Of a stretch of DNA of 21,620 nucleotides, positions 1 to 7,060 are shown piece by piece. Each line of letters opens with the position of its first letter. Positions within the stretch are counted from its first letter, which is position 1. The position numbers were made by a program, and so were the translations under genes. The notes under the pieces were generated by a model, which did not search any database, was not told the DNA's origin, and saw nothing but the letters and a program-made list of their open reading frames with translations. Source of the DNA: an uncultured Clostridia bacterium (GTDB lineage Bacteria; Bacillota; Clostridia; Oscillospirales; Acutalibacteraceae); contig CALFPM010000166.1 of the NCBI GenBank assembly GCA_937919155.1, positions 1-21,620 of the forward strand, written 5' to 3'.

Positions 1-1
1 C

Positions 2-1201
2 CGTCCTGTCAGAGCAAGCTATAATGACGGTAAGATTACATTCCTTAACACAAACCGTTTCAGAAACACATCATATATCACCGCAGTATGGGAACTTGTT
101 AAGAACGGCAATATTCTTCTTGCTGCAGACGAAATTATCCTTGATATTGATGCTGAATGCGAAAAGGCTTTTGAACTTGATTACAAACTTCCCAAGGAAA
201 AATGCGATTGCCATCTTAACATTTATTATTATGACGGCGAAAACGAGATTGCCTGCGAGCAGATTGCAATCAAAGAAGAATATAAATCCGAAAAAATCAA
301 ATCTGACAGCAAGATTACCGTTGCATCCGATGATTCAAAAACTGCTGTTTCATTTGATAACGGCTCAGTTACATTCTCTGCTGAAAACGGTATGATTGAA
401 AGCTATATAGTTAACGGCAAAGAATTTGTGAATGATTCCCCTGCTTTTGCAAAAGGTTTTGTTCCCAATATTTTCAGAGCTCCTCTTGATAATGATGCCC
501 GTCAGCTTGAAAAATGGCTTGACGCAGGCTACGATAACTATGAGTGCAAATGTGTTGATTTTGAGGTTGAGCTTAAAAAGGATAAGGCAGAGGTTGAAAT
601 TACTTATAAACTCAAGAGCAAGAAGTCGCTTCTTCCTCTGGCAAAGGCAGAGCTTGAATATACTGTTTATTCAAACGGTCTTGTTAATGTTGAAGCAAAG
701 TTAACACCTGTTGCAAAGAAACGTGTTGCAATGAATATTCCGAGATTCGGTCTCACTCTTGAAATGCCTGAGGAATTCAGTAATGTTGAATATTACGGTA
801 TGGGTCCTGACGAAAACCTTTCGGATGTTTATGCACAGTCCATTGTCGGAATTTACAACACAACCGTCAAGGATATGCACGAGCCTTATATCAAGCCCCA
901 GGATTCAGGAAACAGAACACTTGTGAGATATCTCACATTGACTGACGATAACGGTAACGGACTTAAATTTGCGTTTGATGATGATTACTTTAACTTTAAT
1001 GTTCGTGAATTCAGTCAGAAGCTTCTCCAGAATGCAAAGCATCAGGAAGATCTTCACACTGAGCATACCGTTGCAGTCAACATTGATGGCTTTACAAGAG
1101 GTTCAGGCACTGCAAGCTGCGGTCCCGATGTTTTACCTCGGTTCGTTGTTGATGGCAGCGATGAGCTTGAATTCAGTTTTTATATGATGCCTGTTAAATA
1201 A
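2..1201 (+). CDS. LacZ-type GH2 beta-galactosidase, C-terminal part (5' end outside window)
   Basis: The reading frame is open from base 2, without a start codon, to TAA at 1199-1201. It gives 399 residues, so the sugar-binding, immunoglobulin-like and catalytic barrel domains lie upstream of the window. Residues 1 to about 115 fit the beta-sandwich domain that follows the barrel (domain 4). From about residue 120 the beta-galactosidase small-chain domain begins, recognisable by NIFRAPLDND (LacZ has a similar FWRAP.DND), YYGMGPDEN (like GLGPQEN), PYIKPQDSGNR and SCGPDVL. This last domain is characteristic of LacZ-type enzymes rather than beta-glucuronidases. The expected reaction is hydrolysis of terminal beta-galactosides; no export signal can be judged. 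The Arg usually found in the EN..DR motif is Val here, in a non-catalytic position. The nucleophile and acid/base are not visible, so activity cannot be confirmed. The family is confident, the exact substrate is not. Confidence 0.9.
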   Translation, partial: RPVRASYNDGKITFLNTNRFRNTSYITAVWELVKNGNILLAADEIILDIDAECEKAFELDYKLPKEKCDCHLNIYYYDGENEIACEQIAIKEEYKSEKIKSDSKITVASDDSKTAVSFDNGSVTFSAENGMIESYIVNGKEFVNDSPAFAKGFVPNIFRAPLDNDARQLEKWLDAGYDNYECKCVDFEVELKKDKAEVEITYKLKSKKSLLPLAKAELEYTVYSNGLVNVEAKLTPVAKKRVAMNIPRFGLTLEMPEEFSNVEYYGMGPDENLSDVYAQSIVGIYNTTVKDMHEPYIKPQDSGNRTLVRYLTLTDDNGNGLKFAFDDDYFNFNVREFSQKLLQNAKHQEDLHTEHTVAVNIDGFTRGSGTASCGPDVLPRFVVDGSDELEFSFYMMPVK

Positions 1202-1204
1202 AAT

Positions 1205-1240
1205 AATGACCGGGATTCGTTATGAATTCCGGTCATTTTC
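1205..1240. terminator. Bidirectional terminator between beta-galactosidase and the unknown exported protein
   Basis: A 14-bp stem with one G-T wobble pairs 1205-1218 with 1224-1237 around a 5-base loop. TTTT at 1236-1239 and further T-rich sequence follow on the plus strand; on the minus strand ATTTTATTT follows. The stop codon of the minus gene (1220-1222) lies in the loop, so its last codons form one arm of the stem. Confidence 0.75.
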
Positions 1241-2224
1241 GTTGTTGTTTTCTTTTTTTGCTTTCAGCGTGCCCAGAACTGAAATTGCAACAAGTGACAG
1301 GCCGCCTGCAATAAGTGTTATTATTTTGTATGTTTCATTTTTTGAAGAGTTTGTTTTAAACTCGGTTTGAATATTTAATGTTTCGTCATTTGCGATTATT
1401 GAAACCGCAGTTTCAGTTTCGGTCTGGATTGATTCAGCTTTTGGTGTTGTTTGCTTTTTCTTTGTGGTTTTGCATGTTGTTTTCGATGAAAATGTTTCTT
1501 TGGATTTGTTTGTAGATTTATTGTCAGTTTTTGCGGTTGTTTCTCCAAAAAGCAAATCCCAAATAAAATCATTATCACTGTTGTTTTTACTGTCTGTATA
1601 TGCTTTTGTTGTCTTGGAAGTGTGTTTGGAAGTGTTTTTTGTTGCAAGCGAAGAAGTTTTGGGTACTTGGTTATAATCCCCGTTATCATATCCGTAATTG
1701 TTATTTTGAGTTGTTGTGTAAGTGTTTCTTATGTTTAATTCATACAGATTTGACGGCGAACCGTTTGAGTCAATAAATCTTATTTTTAAGTCTATGCTAT
1801 CCGGCAATCCGTGCTTGATACCGAGCTTTATTTCGGATGTTACGCCGTGATTATCATCTACGGTTACTGCACCGTCAATAAAATACTTATCAACATCAAC
1901 CTGATTGGGTGTTGTGTTTACATTGAAAACATACATTTCGGAGTTTTTAATCTGCAGTGAAATGCCTACATTTGTATTATCTGATGTAAGTCCGGGTTCT
2001 CTGGACATAAAACACAGATAAATAACATTGATTTCAGGCTCAACAATCCATTTAACAAGTCCGAAATTAACTTTACAGTTGCTTTCCCCTTCAAGAATGA
2101 TTTGTGCTTCGGCGCCGACCCATTCAGCTCCGCTGTCGTATCCGTCAATATCAAGTGAATAAGCATTAAGAAAACTGAAAACGGAAAATATTATAATAAT
2201 TGTCACAGTTAATATTCGCTTCAT
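1220..2224 (-). CDS. Unknown exported protein with Thr/Lys-rich linker and C-terminal membrane anchor
   Basis: I do not recognise a named family. The 334-residue protein starts with a Sec signal peptide (MKR, then a hydrophobic stretch to about residue 22). Residues 24-168 form a compact segment rich in alternating hydrophobics that reads like a beta-sandwich. Its opening, IDGYDSGAEW, recalls CBM9/DOMON-like folds, but this is a guess. Residues 170-295 are a low-complexity linker dominated by Thr, Lys, Ser and Asn. Residues 299-319 are a single transmembrane segment followed by a short charged tail (KAKKENNNEND). The expected topology is an extracellular domain held to the membrane through a stalk; there is no LPXTG motif. 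GGAGAA lies 7 bases before the ATG. It starts 28 bases after the stop of thiN on the same strand and is probably co-transcribed. The role is unknown: sugar binding or cell-envelope sensing are both possible. Confidence 0.75.
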   Translation of the reverse strand: MKRILTVTIIIIFSVFSFLNAYSLDIDGYDSGAEWVGAEAQIILEGESNCKVNFGLVKWIVEPEINVIYLCFMSREPGLTSDNTNVGISLQIKNSEMYVFNVNTTPNQVDVDKYFIDGAVTVDDNHGVTSEIKLGIKHGLPDSIDLKIRFIDSNGSPSNLYELNIRNTYTTTQNNNYGYDNGDYNQVPKTSSLATKNTSKHTSKTTKAYTDSKNNSDNDFIWDLLFGETTAKTDNKSTNKSKETFSSKTTCKTTKKKQTTPKAESIQTETETAVSIIANDETLNIQTEFKTNSSKNETYKIITLIAGGLSLVAISVLGTLKAKKENNNENDRNS

Positions 2225-2252
2225 ATATTGTTCTCCGAATTTTTGTTATGCA

Positions 2253-2864
2253 TCAATGATTGTAAATAATGATGAGTGTACCATTTTCAACACTGATTTC
2301 AGATTCAATTCCGATAAATTCATTGCTTACACCCAAGGGGAACGAGTTAGTGATATCGGCATTTTCAAGTGTGTATTTCAAGCCTTTAATCGTTACACCT
2401 CTGCTTGTGTCAGAGTGAGAAAACACGGATATATATCCTTCGTGAGTTGAATCCAAAGCAAATTTGCCGTTGTGAATTGCTGTAATAACGGTTTTGCCAT
2501 CAACAATAAAAATTTTAAATCCCATTTTTGCAACGGATGCAACAAGTTGAATATTGCTCAGAGTGTGGTCTGTTCTTCCGCCGCAGCCTCCGTAAATATA
2601 AAACGACTCGTATCCTTTTTCGATTCCGATATCAATTGCAGCTTTCATATCCGTAATATCCTTTTTAACCGGCAACACAATTGTATCAACATCTTCAGGC
2701 GTGAATCCTAAAGAATCAAAATCTCCTACGGCAATGTCAGGCTGAATGCCTATGTTTCTTAAGTGTTCATATCCGCCGTCTGCCGCAATAATTAAATCAT
2801 TTTCATTTTTTATAAAATCAAAATTTGAAAAATCCCCTGCTCCAACAATACAACAAGCTTTCAT
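2253..2864 (-). CDS. thiN: Thiamine pyrophosphokinase
   Basis: The 203-residue protein has the usual length and motif order of cytoplasmic thiamine pyrophosphokinase, which transfers pyrophosphate from ATP to thiamine to make thiamine diphosphate. The N-terminal catalytic domain shows AADGG (residues 27-31), GDFDSLG (47-53), DITD (69-72) and GGRTDHTLSN (95-104), which carry the acidic metal- and ATP-binding residues. The C-terminal beta domain contains GVSNEF, the thiamine-binding end seen in the family. GAGGA lies 8 bases before the ATG. A promoter reading TTGACA-17-TAAAAT lies just upstream. No TPP riboswitch fits in the roughly 90-base space before the gene, so thiamine-dependent control is not evident. 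In many Firmicutes thiN follows rpe and rsgA; here it stands alone ahead of an exported protein gene. Confidence 0.95.
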   Translation of the reverse strand: MKACCIVGAGDFSNFDFIKNENDLIIAADGGYEHLRNIGIQPDIAVGDFDSLGFTPEDVDTIVLPVKKDITDMKAAIDIGIEKGYESFYIYGGCGGRTDHTLSNIQLVASVAKMGFKIFIVDGKTVITAIHNGKFALDSTHEGYISVFSHSDTSRGVTIKGLKYTLENADITNSFPLGVSNEFIGIESEISVENGTLIIIYNH

Positions 2865-2891
2865 ATATAAGTCCTCACAACATTTTTTACA

Positions 2892-2920
2892 ATTTTAATT
2901 GTTTTGCCATCTGTTGTCAA
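2892..2920 (-). promoter_or_regulatory. Sigma-A-type promoter of thiN
   Basis: On the minus strand TTGACA (2920-2915) is separated by exactly 17 bases from TAAAAT (2897-2892), which is 28 and 33 bases upstream of the start codon. The -35 hexamer is a perfect consensus and is one arm of the palindrome shared with the opposite promoter. Confidence 0.7.
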
Positions 2921-2931
2921 GTGATTGACAA
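2914..2931. promoter_or_regulatory. Palindrome joining two divergent -35 boxes
   Basis: TTGTCAA at 2914-2920 and TTGACAA at 2925-2931 form a perfect 7-bp inverted repeat with a 4-base centre. Each arm contains the -35 hexamer of one of the two divergent promoters. Two polymerases could hardly occupy both promoters at once. Confidence 0.75.
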
Positions 2932-2953
2932 AGAAATAGCTAAGCTATATAAT
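2925..2953 (+). promoter_or_regulatory. Consensus sigma-A promoter of the histidine phosphatase gene
   Basis: TTGACA at 2925-2930, a 17-base spacer and TATAAT at 2948-2953 match the vegetative consensus at every position. Transcription should start near 2960, giving a leader of only about 15 bases that begins next to the AAGGAGG ribosome binding site (2961-2967). Confidence 0.85.
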
Positions 2954-2974
2954 CACTGATAAGGAGGCGTTCAA

Positions 2975-3667
2975 ATGGAAAATAATAAACCTGTCAAGGA
3001 ACTTGAATTATATATAATCCGACACGGTCAAAGCATGGGCAATGTCGGATACGATAAAGATGAAATAACATTAAAAGAAGCCAACGACCCTTATCTTACC
3101 GATCTTGGTATTGAACAAGCACAAAAAGCGGGAGAATCACTGTCTGATATTCATTTTGATGCTGTTTATTCAAGTGCATTGTTGCGCGCTGTCAGAACAG
3201 CAGCCGAAATCATAAATAAACAACCCCGTCCTGTTGCATTGAATATCCATCCATGTCTTACTGAAATAGGCGTAAGCAAAGAATACACAGGCGCCGATGC
3301 AGAGGAAATCGCAGAAATATTTGGAGATTTCTCGTTAGATGACAGTGTTTCTGCGGATTCTCCGATTCTGTCATACAATAACAACGAGGATGAAGAAGAG
3401 CTTTTTGAGCGGGCAGAAAAAGTCATTAAATCGATAAGAGACAAGTATAATAACGGTGAAAAAGTTGCCGTTGTCTGCCATGCAGGATTTATGACTTACC
3501 TTGTTTTTTCTATTATGGGATTTCAAAAATCAGTTCCTGTTTTTGATGTTAATTTTAACAATACAAGTGTTACAAAAATTATTTTTTACAAAGAAGGAAC
3601 TAATAAATACGGCGATATAGTTTTCGAATACATAAACAGTATCAGACACCTTACCGATAAATATTAA
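2975..3667 (+). CDS. Histidine phosphatase family protein (phosphoglycerate mutase-like)
   Basis: The 230-residue soluble protein belongs to the branch-1 histidine phosphatase superfamily. The RHG signature is at residues 16-18 (IIRHGQSMGN), with His17 the likely phospho-accepting residue. SSALLRAVRTA (66-76) supplies the second Arg, LTEIG (95-99) the acidic proton donor, and VCHAGF (167-172) the second catalytic His. All core residues are therefore present. Members hydrolyse small phosphate esters such as alpha-ribazole phosphate, sugar phosphates or nucleotides; true cofactor-dependent phosphoglycerate mutases are usually longer and have different flanking motifs, so phosphatase is the safer call. 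AAGGAGG lies 7 bases before the ATG. The gene is monocistronic, with a perfect consensus promoter and its own terminator, so strong constitutive expression is likely. The substrate cannot be told from sequence or neighbours. Confidence 0.88.
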   Translation: MENNKPVKELELYIIRHGQSMGNVGYDKDEITLKEANDPYLTDLGIEQAQKAGESLSDIHFDAVYSSALLRAVRTAAEIINKQPRPVALNIHPCLTEIGVSKEYTGADAEEIAEIFGDFSLDDSVSADSPILSYNNNEDEEELFERAEKVIKSIRDKYNNGEKVAVVCHAGFMTYLVFSIMGFQKSVPVFDVNFNNTSVTKIIFYKEGTNKYGDIVFEYINSIRHLTDKY

Positions 3668-3708
3668 AAGACATCGTATACCGATTTAAGGTATACGATG
3701 TCTTTTTC
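3666..3708. terminator. Bidirectional terminator after the histidine phosphatase gene
   Basis: A perfect 17-bp stem pairs 3666-3682 with 3690-3706 around a 7-base loop. A T run (3703-3707) follows on the plus strand, and the paired A run (3666-3669) gives TTTT on the minus strand. It lies between the stop codons of two convergent genes and overlaps the end of the plus-strand stop codon. Confidence 0.9.
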
Positions 3709-5160
3709 TTAAAACTTACTTAAATTTTGTTCTGAATCGGAAAGCATAAATTGCGGATAATCTTCACTTGCGCCTGCATAAAACTCACCGTCATATGTAA
3801 GAAGCCAGACAATAAATTTGCTGTAATCTGTGTCATATGATCCGCTAACATGAGGTGCTCCCTTTATTATATATGTATATTTCGGGAAAAGTGCGGTCGA
3901 AAGATCAACAGTTCTGTCAGGCGAAAGAAGTTCAGGTTTTTCGGCAACATAATCATCCCCAAGAGTTTCTCCGTAAGGCGCAACGGTTGCGTAACCTGAC
4001 ATCTGATATGTTTCGAGAATTGTATCACCGTTGAAATGTGAATTTTCATAAACAGGAACAACGGGCAAACCGTAATGAGCAACAACGGCAATTTCAACAC
4101 CGTTATCAATCATTTCCTGAATAAGATCAGTTTTGTCTGTCATCATTTTCTGCAAAGCATCTGTTTTAGCCAGGAATGCAGGGTCAGCTTTTTCTCTGCC
4201 GCCAAAAACATAATCCAGAGCATCTTCATAATCTTCGGACTGAACAAGCCCCCACATAGGAAGCATATGGCCGAAAACAGGAATCGCAACACGCTCAAAA
4301 ACTCTGTCCTTGTAATTATCAAGAATATAATCGGTGAGAAGTGTCAACCCGTCAAATATTTTCAGCTTGTAAACAGCGTCAATAAGAAATGAGAGGGCAT
4401 CGTTTCCCGAAACAGTATACTTTAAATAATTATAGAGATTTTCGGCGTCAATATCAATTTTCCCCGTAAGAGCATCTGAAGCAACCTGAGCACCGCAAAA
4501 TGTCGAGGACATAAACAGGCAACGGTTTACTTTTTCATATCCGTATTTGTTTAGATATGCAATGGTCATTATACCGCCCATACTGCAACAGATAATATTG
4601 ACCTTTTTATGACCTGTGTTTTCAATCGCTGATTCAATCGCTGCATTGATATCGTCTGCAACGGCAAAAGGATCCAATCGCCAATCGTAGTTAATATAAT
4701 ATGTATGTCCGTTTCCGAGTGTTTCAATGCATGTTCTGACAATACCGTATTCGAAATCTTTTCCATCGAGGAGATTTTCGTAATTATCCGCACTTTGTGT
4801 GTACTTTGGAACAGAAACGTTATAGAGTGAATTGCCGTTTTCATCCATAGTGAAATTTTTGAATATCTCCCCTGCCACATCTGCAATTCCATCAATAACT
4901 GCATCGAAGCTCAGCTTAAGAATGCCTGCCGCAACAGATTTAAGCAAACCTTTGATAATAACACCTGCATCGACACTTAGAGCAGGCTGCTCATTTTCTG
5001 TTCCGCAGTCAAGATAAAGACCTCCGAAATCCATTCCTCTGACAACAATTACAGGAACATTGTCGCAAGCGGAAGCATCGTGGGGTTCATTGGCAAACGC
5101 CGGTAAAGAGAGTGTAAACAAAAACGATATAACAAGAAAAATGCTGATTATTTTTTTCAT
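3709..5160 (-). CDS. Exported LCAT-like alpha/beta hydrolase (lipase/acyltransferase fold)
   Basis: The 483-residue protein has a signal peptide (MKKIISIFLVISFLF..., cleavage probably after AFA at about residue 23). PVIVVRGMDFGG (36-47) resembles the first strand and oxyanion loop of lipases. NYDWRLDP (157-164) matches the YDWR motif of the lecithin:cholesterol acyltransferase family. The nucleophile elbow is CCSMGG (191-196) with Ser193; the first small residue of the usual GxSxG is Cys. Asp379 in FNGDTILE and His437 in GAPHVSG fit the remaining triad. The role is probably secreted ester hydrolysis or acyl transfer; the substrate is unknown. It is the last gene of a three-gene operon: its ATG overlaps the TGA of the GH43 gene (ATGA), with AAAGGAAA as ribosome binding site. 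The fold is fairly sure; the triad Asp and His are inferred from order and motif. Confidence 0.78.
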   Translation of the reverse strand: MKKIISIFLVISFLFTLSLPAFANEPHDASACDNVPVIVVRGMDFGGLYLDCGTENEQPALSVDAGVIIKGLLKSVAAGILKLSFDAVIDGIADVAGEIFKNFTMDENGNSLYNVSVPKYTQSADNYENLLDGKDFEYGIVRTCIETLGNGHTYYINYDWRLDPFAVADDINAAIESAIENTGHKKVNIICCSMGGIMTIAYLNKYGYEKVNRCLFMSSTFCGAQVASDALTGKIDIDAENLYNYLKYTVSGNDALSFLIDAVYKLKIFDGLTLLTDYILDNYKDRVFERVAIPVFGHMLPMWGLVQSEDYEDALDYVFGGREKADPAFLAKTDALQKMMTDKTDLIQEMIDNGVEIAVVAHYGLPVVPVYENSHFNGDTILETYQMSGYATVAPYGETLGDDYVAEKPELLSPDRTVDLSTALFPKYTYIIKGAPHVSGSYDTDYSKFIVWLLTYDGEFYAGASEDYPQFMLSDSEQNLSKF

Positions 5161-6020
5161 TTTGATTTTCCTTTCGCGAGTTTGAGTGTACCGTTTTCTT
5201 CGGTAATTTCCATCATAATCGGTCTTTCGTAAGGATTTTCGTTCGGAGAATGAAGAACAAGATATTTCGCTCCGTCAAATGATTCAAATATCATTCCGTG
5301 ACCGCCGTCTTTCTCGAAAAGCAAGTCTTCATGCAACCAATTTCCGTTAATCTCTCCGTTGTCAGAATAAGCAATAGCCTGAACATAACCGCCGGGCGTG
5401 AAGGTTGACCAAATCATAAGCAATCTGCCGCATTTTGTTCTGTAAACGAAGGGACCGTCTGTGACGAAAAAATCTCTTGTTTTATCAGCCCAATGCGGTT
5501 GAGAGGCTTTGAAAAGAAAAACAGGCTCCCCTGCGGGTGCTGATAAATCATCCGTTAGTTTCATTGCGTGAATTTCGCCGTCTGTAACCTGGCACCATTC
5601 GTGGCAAAAAATAATGTAAGGATCACCGTTTTCGGCAACATAAAATGTTCCGTCAAGGCAAAGCCAACCATCGGGTGTAACCGGACCTTCCGTGAAAGGA
5701 AGAAACGGACCCATAGGTGAATCACTTCTCAGAATCTGAGTTGCTCTGCACAGTGTGTCGGAATTAAATGTAACAAACATATAAAACTTATCTTTATATA
5801 TATGAACTTCAGGTGCCCAGATTTCTTTGCTTGCCCAAAAATTCGGTGGCAAAGTAAAGCATTCGTGAGCATCGCTCCAGTTTTCAAGATCATCGCTGTA
5901 ATAAACATCAAGTCCCGTTGCTGCGGTCCATGCAGTTTTTCCTCTTGTTCCGTAGAGATAATATTTCCCATCATAAGGGAGTATAAAAGGGTCTCTGATA
6001 TGGATATCACAAAACTTCAT
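5157..6020 (-). CDS. GH43 family glycosidase, cytoplasmic
   Basis: The 287-residue protein is a single five-bladed beta-propeller catalytic domain of glycoside hydrolase family 43, which includes beta-xylosidases, alpha-arabinofuranosidases and endo-arabinanases. IRDPFILPYDGKYYLYGT at the N-terminus carries the catalytic base Asp10. EIWAPEVHIYKDKFYMFVT (67-85) is the second-blade signature. Asp123 in LDGTFYVAENGDPYI is the usual pKa modulator. HGMIFESFDG (241-250) contains the axial-metal His. At the general-acid position, where most members have a Glu before Gly-Pro, this protein reads VTDGPF (Asp188). There is no signal peptide and no carbohydrate-binding module, so it should act inside the cell on imported oligosaccharides. 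AAGGAGAT precedes the ATG. It overlaps the propeller gene by one base (TAATG) and the LCAT-like gene by four (ATGA), so translation is probably coupled. The subfamily and substrate are undetermined. Confidence 0.9.
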   Translation of the reverse strand: MKFCDIHIRDPFILPYDGKYYLYGTRGKTAWTAATGLDVYYSDDLENWSDAHECFTLPPNFWASKEIWAPEVHIYKDKFYMFVTFNSDTLCRATQILRSDSPMGPFLPFTEGPVTPDGWLCLDGTFYVAENGDPYIIFCHEWCQVTDGEIHAMKLTDDLSAPAGEPVFLFKASQPHWADKTRDFFVTDGPFVYRTKCGRLLMIWSTFTPGGYVQAIAYSDNGEINGNWLHEDLLFEKDGGHGMIFESFDGAKYLVLHSPNENPYERPIMMEITEENGTLKLAKGKSK

Positions 6021-6895
6021 TATTTTATCTCCTTAAAATCTGTTTTATAATGATGAACAAAGACACCGATAACTCTGTTATAATCAAGAACATGCATTAT
6101 TGAGCCGTCCTCTGACGGATAAAACGTTAAGCCTTCAGCCTCAATATTTTTGCCACCGACATCTCTGACTGCAGCAATTTTCGTTTCACCTGTATTTATA
6201 TCAACACTCAGGATATTTTTGAATGTGCCGTTATCTTCAATGTCATTTGACAGATAGAGTGTGCCGTTCCAGAATTCACCGCCCTGTATACGGTGGATAG
6301 TTTCAATGCCGGTAAGGTCGATTTCTTTGATGAGCTTCATTGAATTGTTTGTGTCATAAACATAAATTTTATCAATATCGTTCCATTTGGATGTGTAAAG
6401 ATATCCTGTTTCGCCGTCTACGGCACACCAGGGAACACCGTCATCATAAATTTCAACAGGCAAATCATAAATTTCGCCTGTGGGTTCAAGTGTTTCGCAG
6501 TCAAAAACAACAATACAGGGATAGAGATAATCGTCTCCGTCTTCAACAGAAGCATATATTTTTCCGTTATATACACTTATTCCGCCGATATGATTATTTT
6601 TCCTGTCTTCACAAAATTCGGGTAAAGGATTAATGTTTCTGTCAACAATTTCCATGTCGTTAAATGTGAATTTGGCAAGAGCGGTCAGATTGAATGCGGT
6701 GATTGCACCGCTTGTGTAATAATATTCTCCGTCTGTTGCTATGCCCTGCCCCATAATAAGTGCTTTTTCTAACACAAAAACATTTTTTGAGACAAGTTCA
6801 GCGGTTTCCGTGCTTTGAGCAACGGGACTGGTCAACAGAGTGATAAGTAAGATCGGAAGAGTAAGTATCGACCAGATTTTTCTGATAATAAACAT
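6020..6895 (-). CDS. Exported beta-propeller-like protein of unknown function
   Basis: The 291-residue protein begins with a signal peptide or signal anchor (MFIIRKIW, then hydrophobic to about residue 27, ending PVAQSTETAE). The rest is a series of short repeats of the type 'isvYnGKIYAS', 'ETGYLYTSKW', 'WNGTLYLSND' and 'LTFYPSEDG', each with an aromatic pair and a following acidic turn. This pattern is typical of six-bladed propellers of the SMP-30/NHL/YncE kind. No lactonase metal ligands can be assigned with confidence, so enzymatic activity is not claimed; a binding or scaffold role is equally possible. AAGGAGG lies 8 bases before the ATG. It is the first gene of the operon with GH43 and the LCAT-like hydrolase, and its stop codon overlaps the GH43 start by one base. 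Because its partners suggest a glycan or acyl-ester substrate, an extracellular recognition role is a reasonable inference. Confidence 0.72.
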   Translation of the reverse strand: MFIIRKIWSILTLPILLITLLTSPVAQSTETAELVSKNVFVLEKALIMGQGIATDGEYYYTSGAITAFNLTALAKFTFNDMEIVDRNINPLPEFCEDRKNNHIGGISVYNGKIYASVEDGDDYLYPCIVVFDCETLEPTGEIYDLPVEIYDDGVPWCAVDGETGYLYTSKWNDIDKIYVYDTNNSMKLIKEIDLTGIETIHRIQGGEFWNGTLYLSNDIEDNGTFKNILSVDINTGETKIAAVRDVGGKNIEAEGLTFYPSEDGSIMHVLDYNRVIGVFVHHYKTDFKEIK

Positions 6896-6921
6896 ATGTC
6901 AGCCTCCTTTTTGTTTGGTAT

Positions 6922-6950
6922 ATTTTAACATATGATTAAAAAAATATCAA
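6922..6950 (-). promoter_or_regulatory. Probable promoter of the propeller-GH43-hydrolase operon
   Basis: On the minus strand TTGATA (6950-6945), a 17-base spacer and TAAAAT (6927-6922) lie 27 bases upstream of the start codon. A leader of about 20 bases would contain only the AAGGAGG site. Confidence 0.55.
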
Positions 6951-7002
6951 ATAATTCTATGATATTTTAATAACAAAATCGACTTAAAATTTTTGTTAAC
7001 TA

Positions 7003-7030
7003 TTTACAATTTCATTTTTTTTGATATAAT
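7003..7030 (+). promoter_or_regulatory. Promoter of the exported PHP-domain gene
   Basis: TTTACA (7003-7008), 16 bases, and TATAAT (7025-7030) preceded by an extended -10 TG (7022-7023). The expected start is near 7037, with AAGGAGG at about 7046-7052 in the short leader. Confidence 0.7.
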
Positions 7031-7060
7031 GAAAACATTAGAATTAAGGAGGCAATAAAA

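Noticed and set aside
24..395. A 123-residue open frame on the plus strand before the beta-galactosidase part
   Set aside because: The frame starting at base 2 runs without stop through this stretch and gives beta-galactosidase-like protein; this other frame is a shadow with poor composition.
1464..1676. Plus-strand open frame opposite the Thr/Lys-rich linker
   Set aside because: It is the antisense of a low-complexity coding region and has no ribosome binding site.
2865..2974. A TPP riboswitch before thiN
   Set aside because: The gap is 110 bases, contains two promoters and shows no CUGAGA-type thi-box; the expected leader is under 30 bases.
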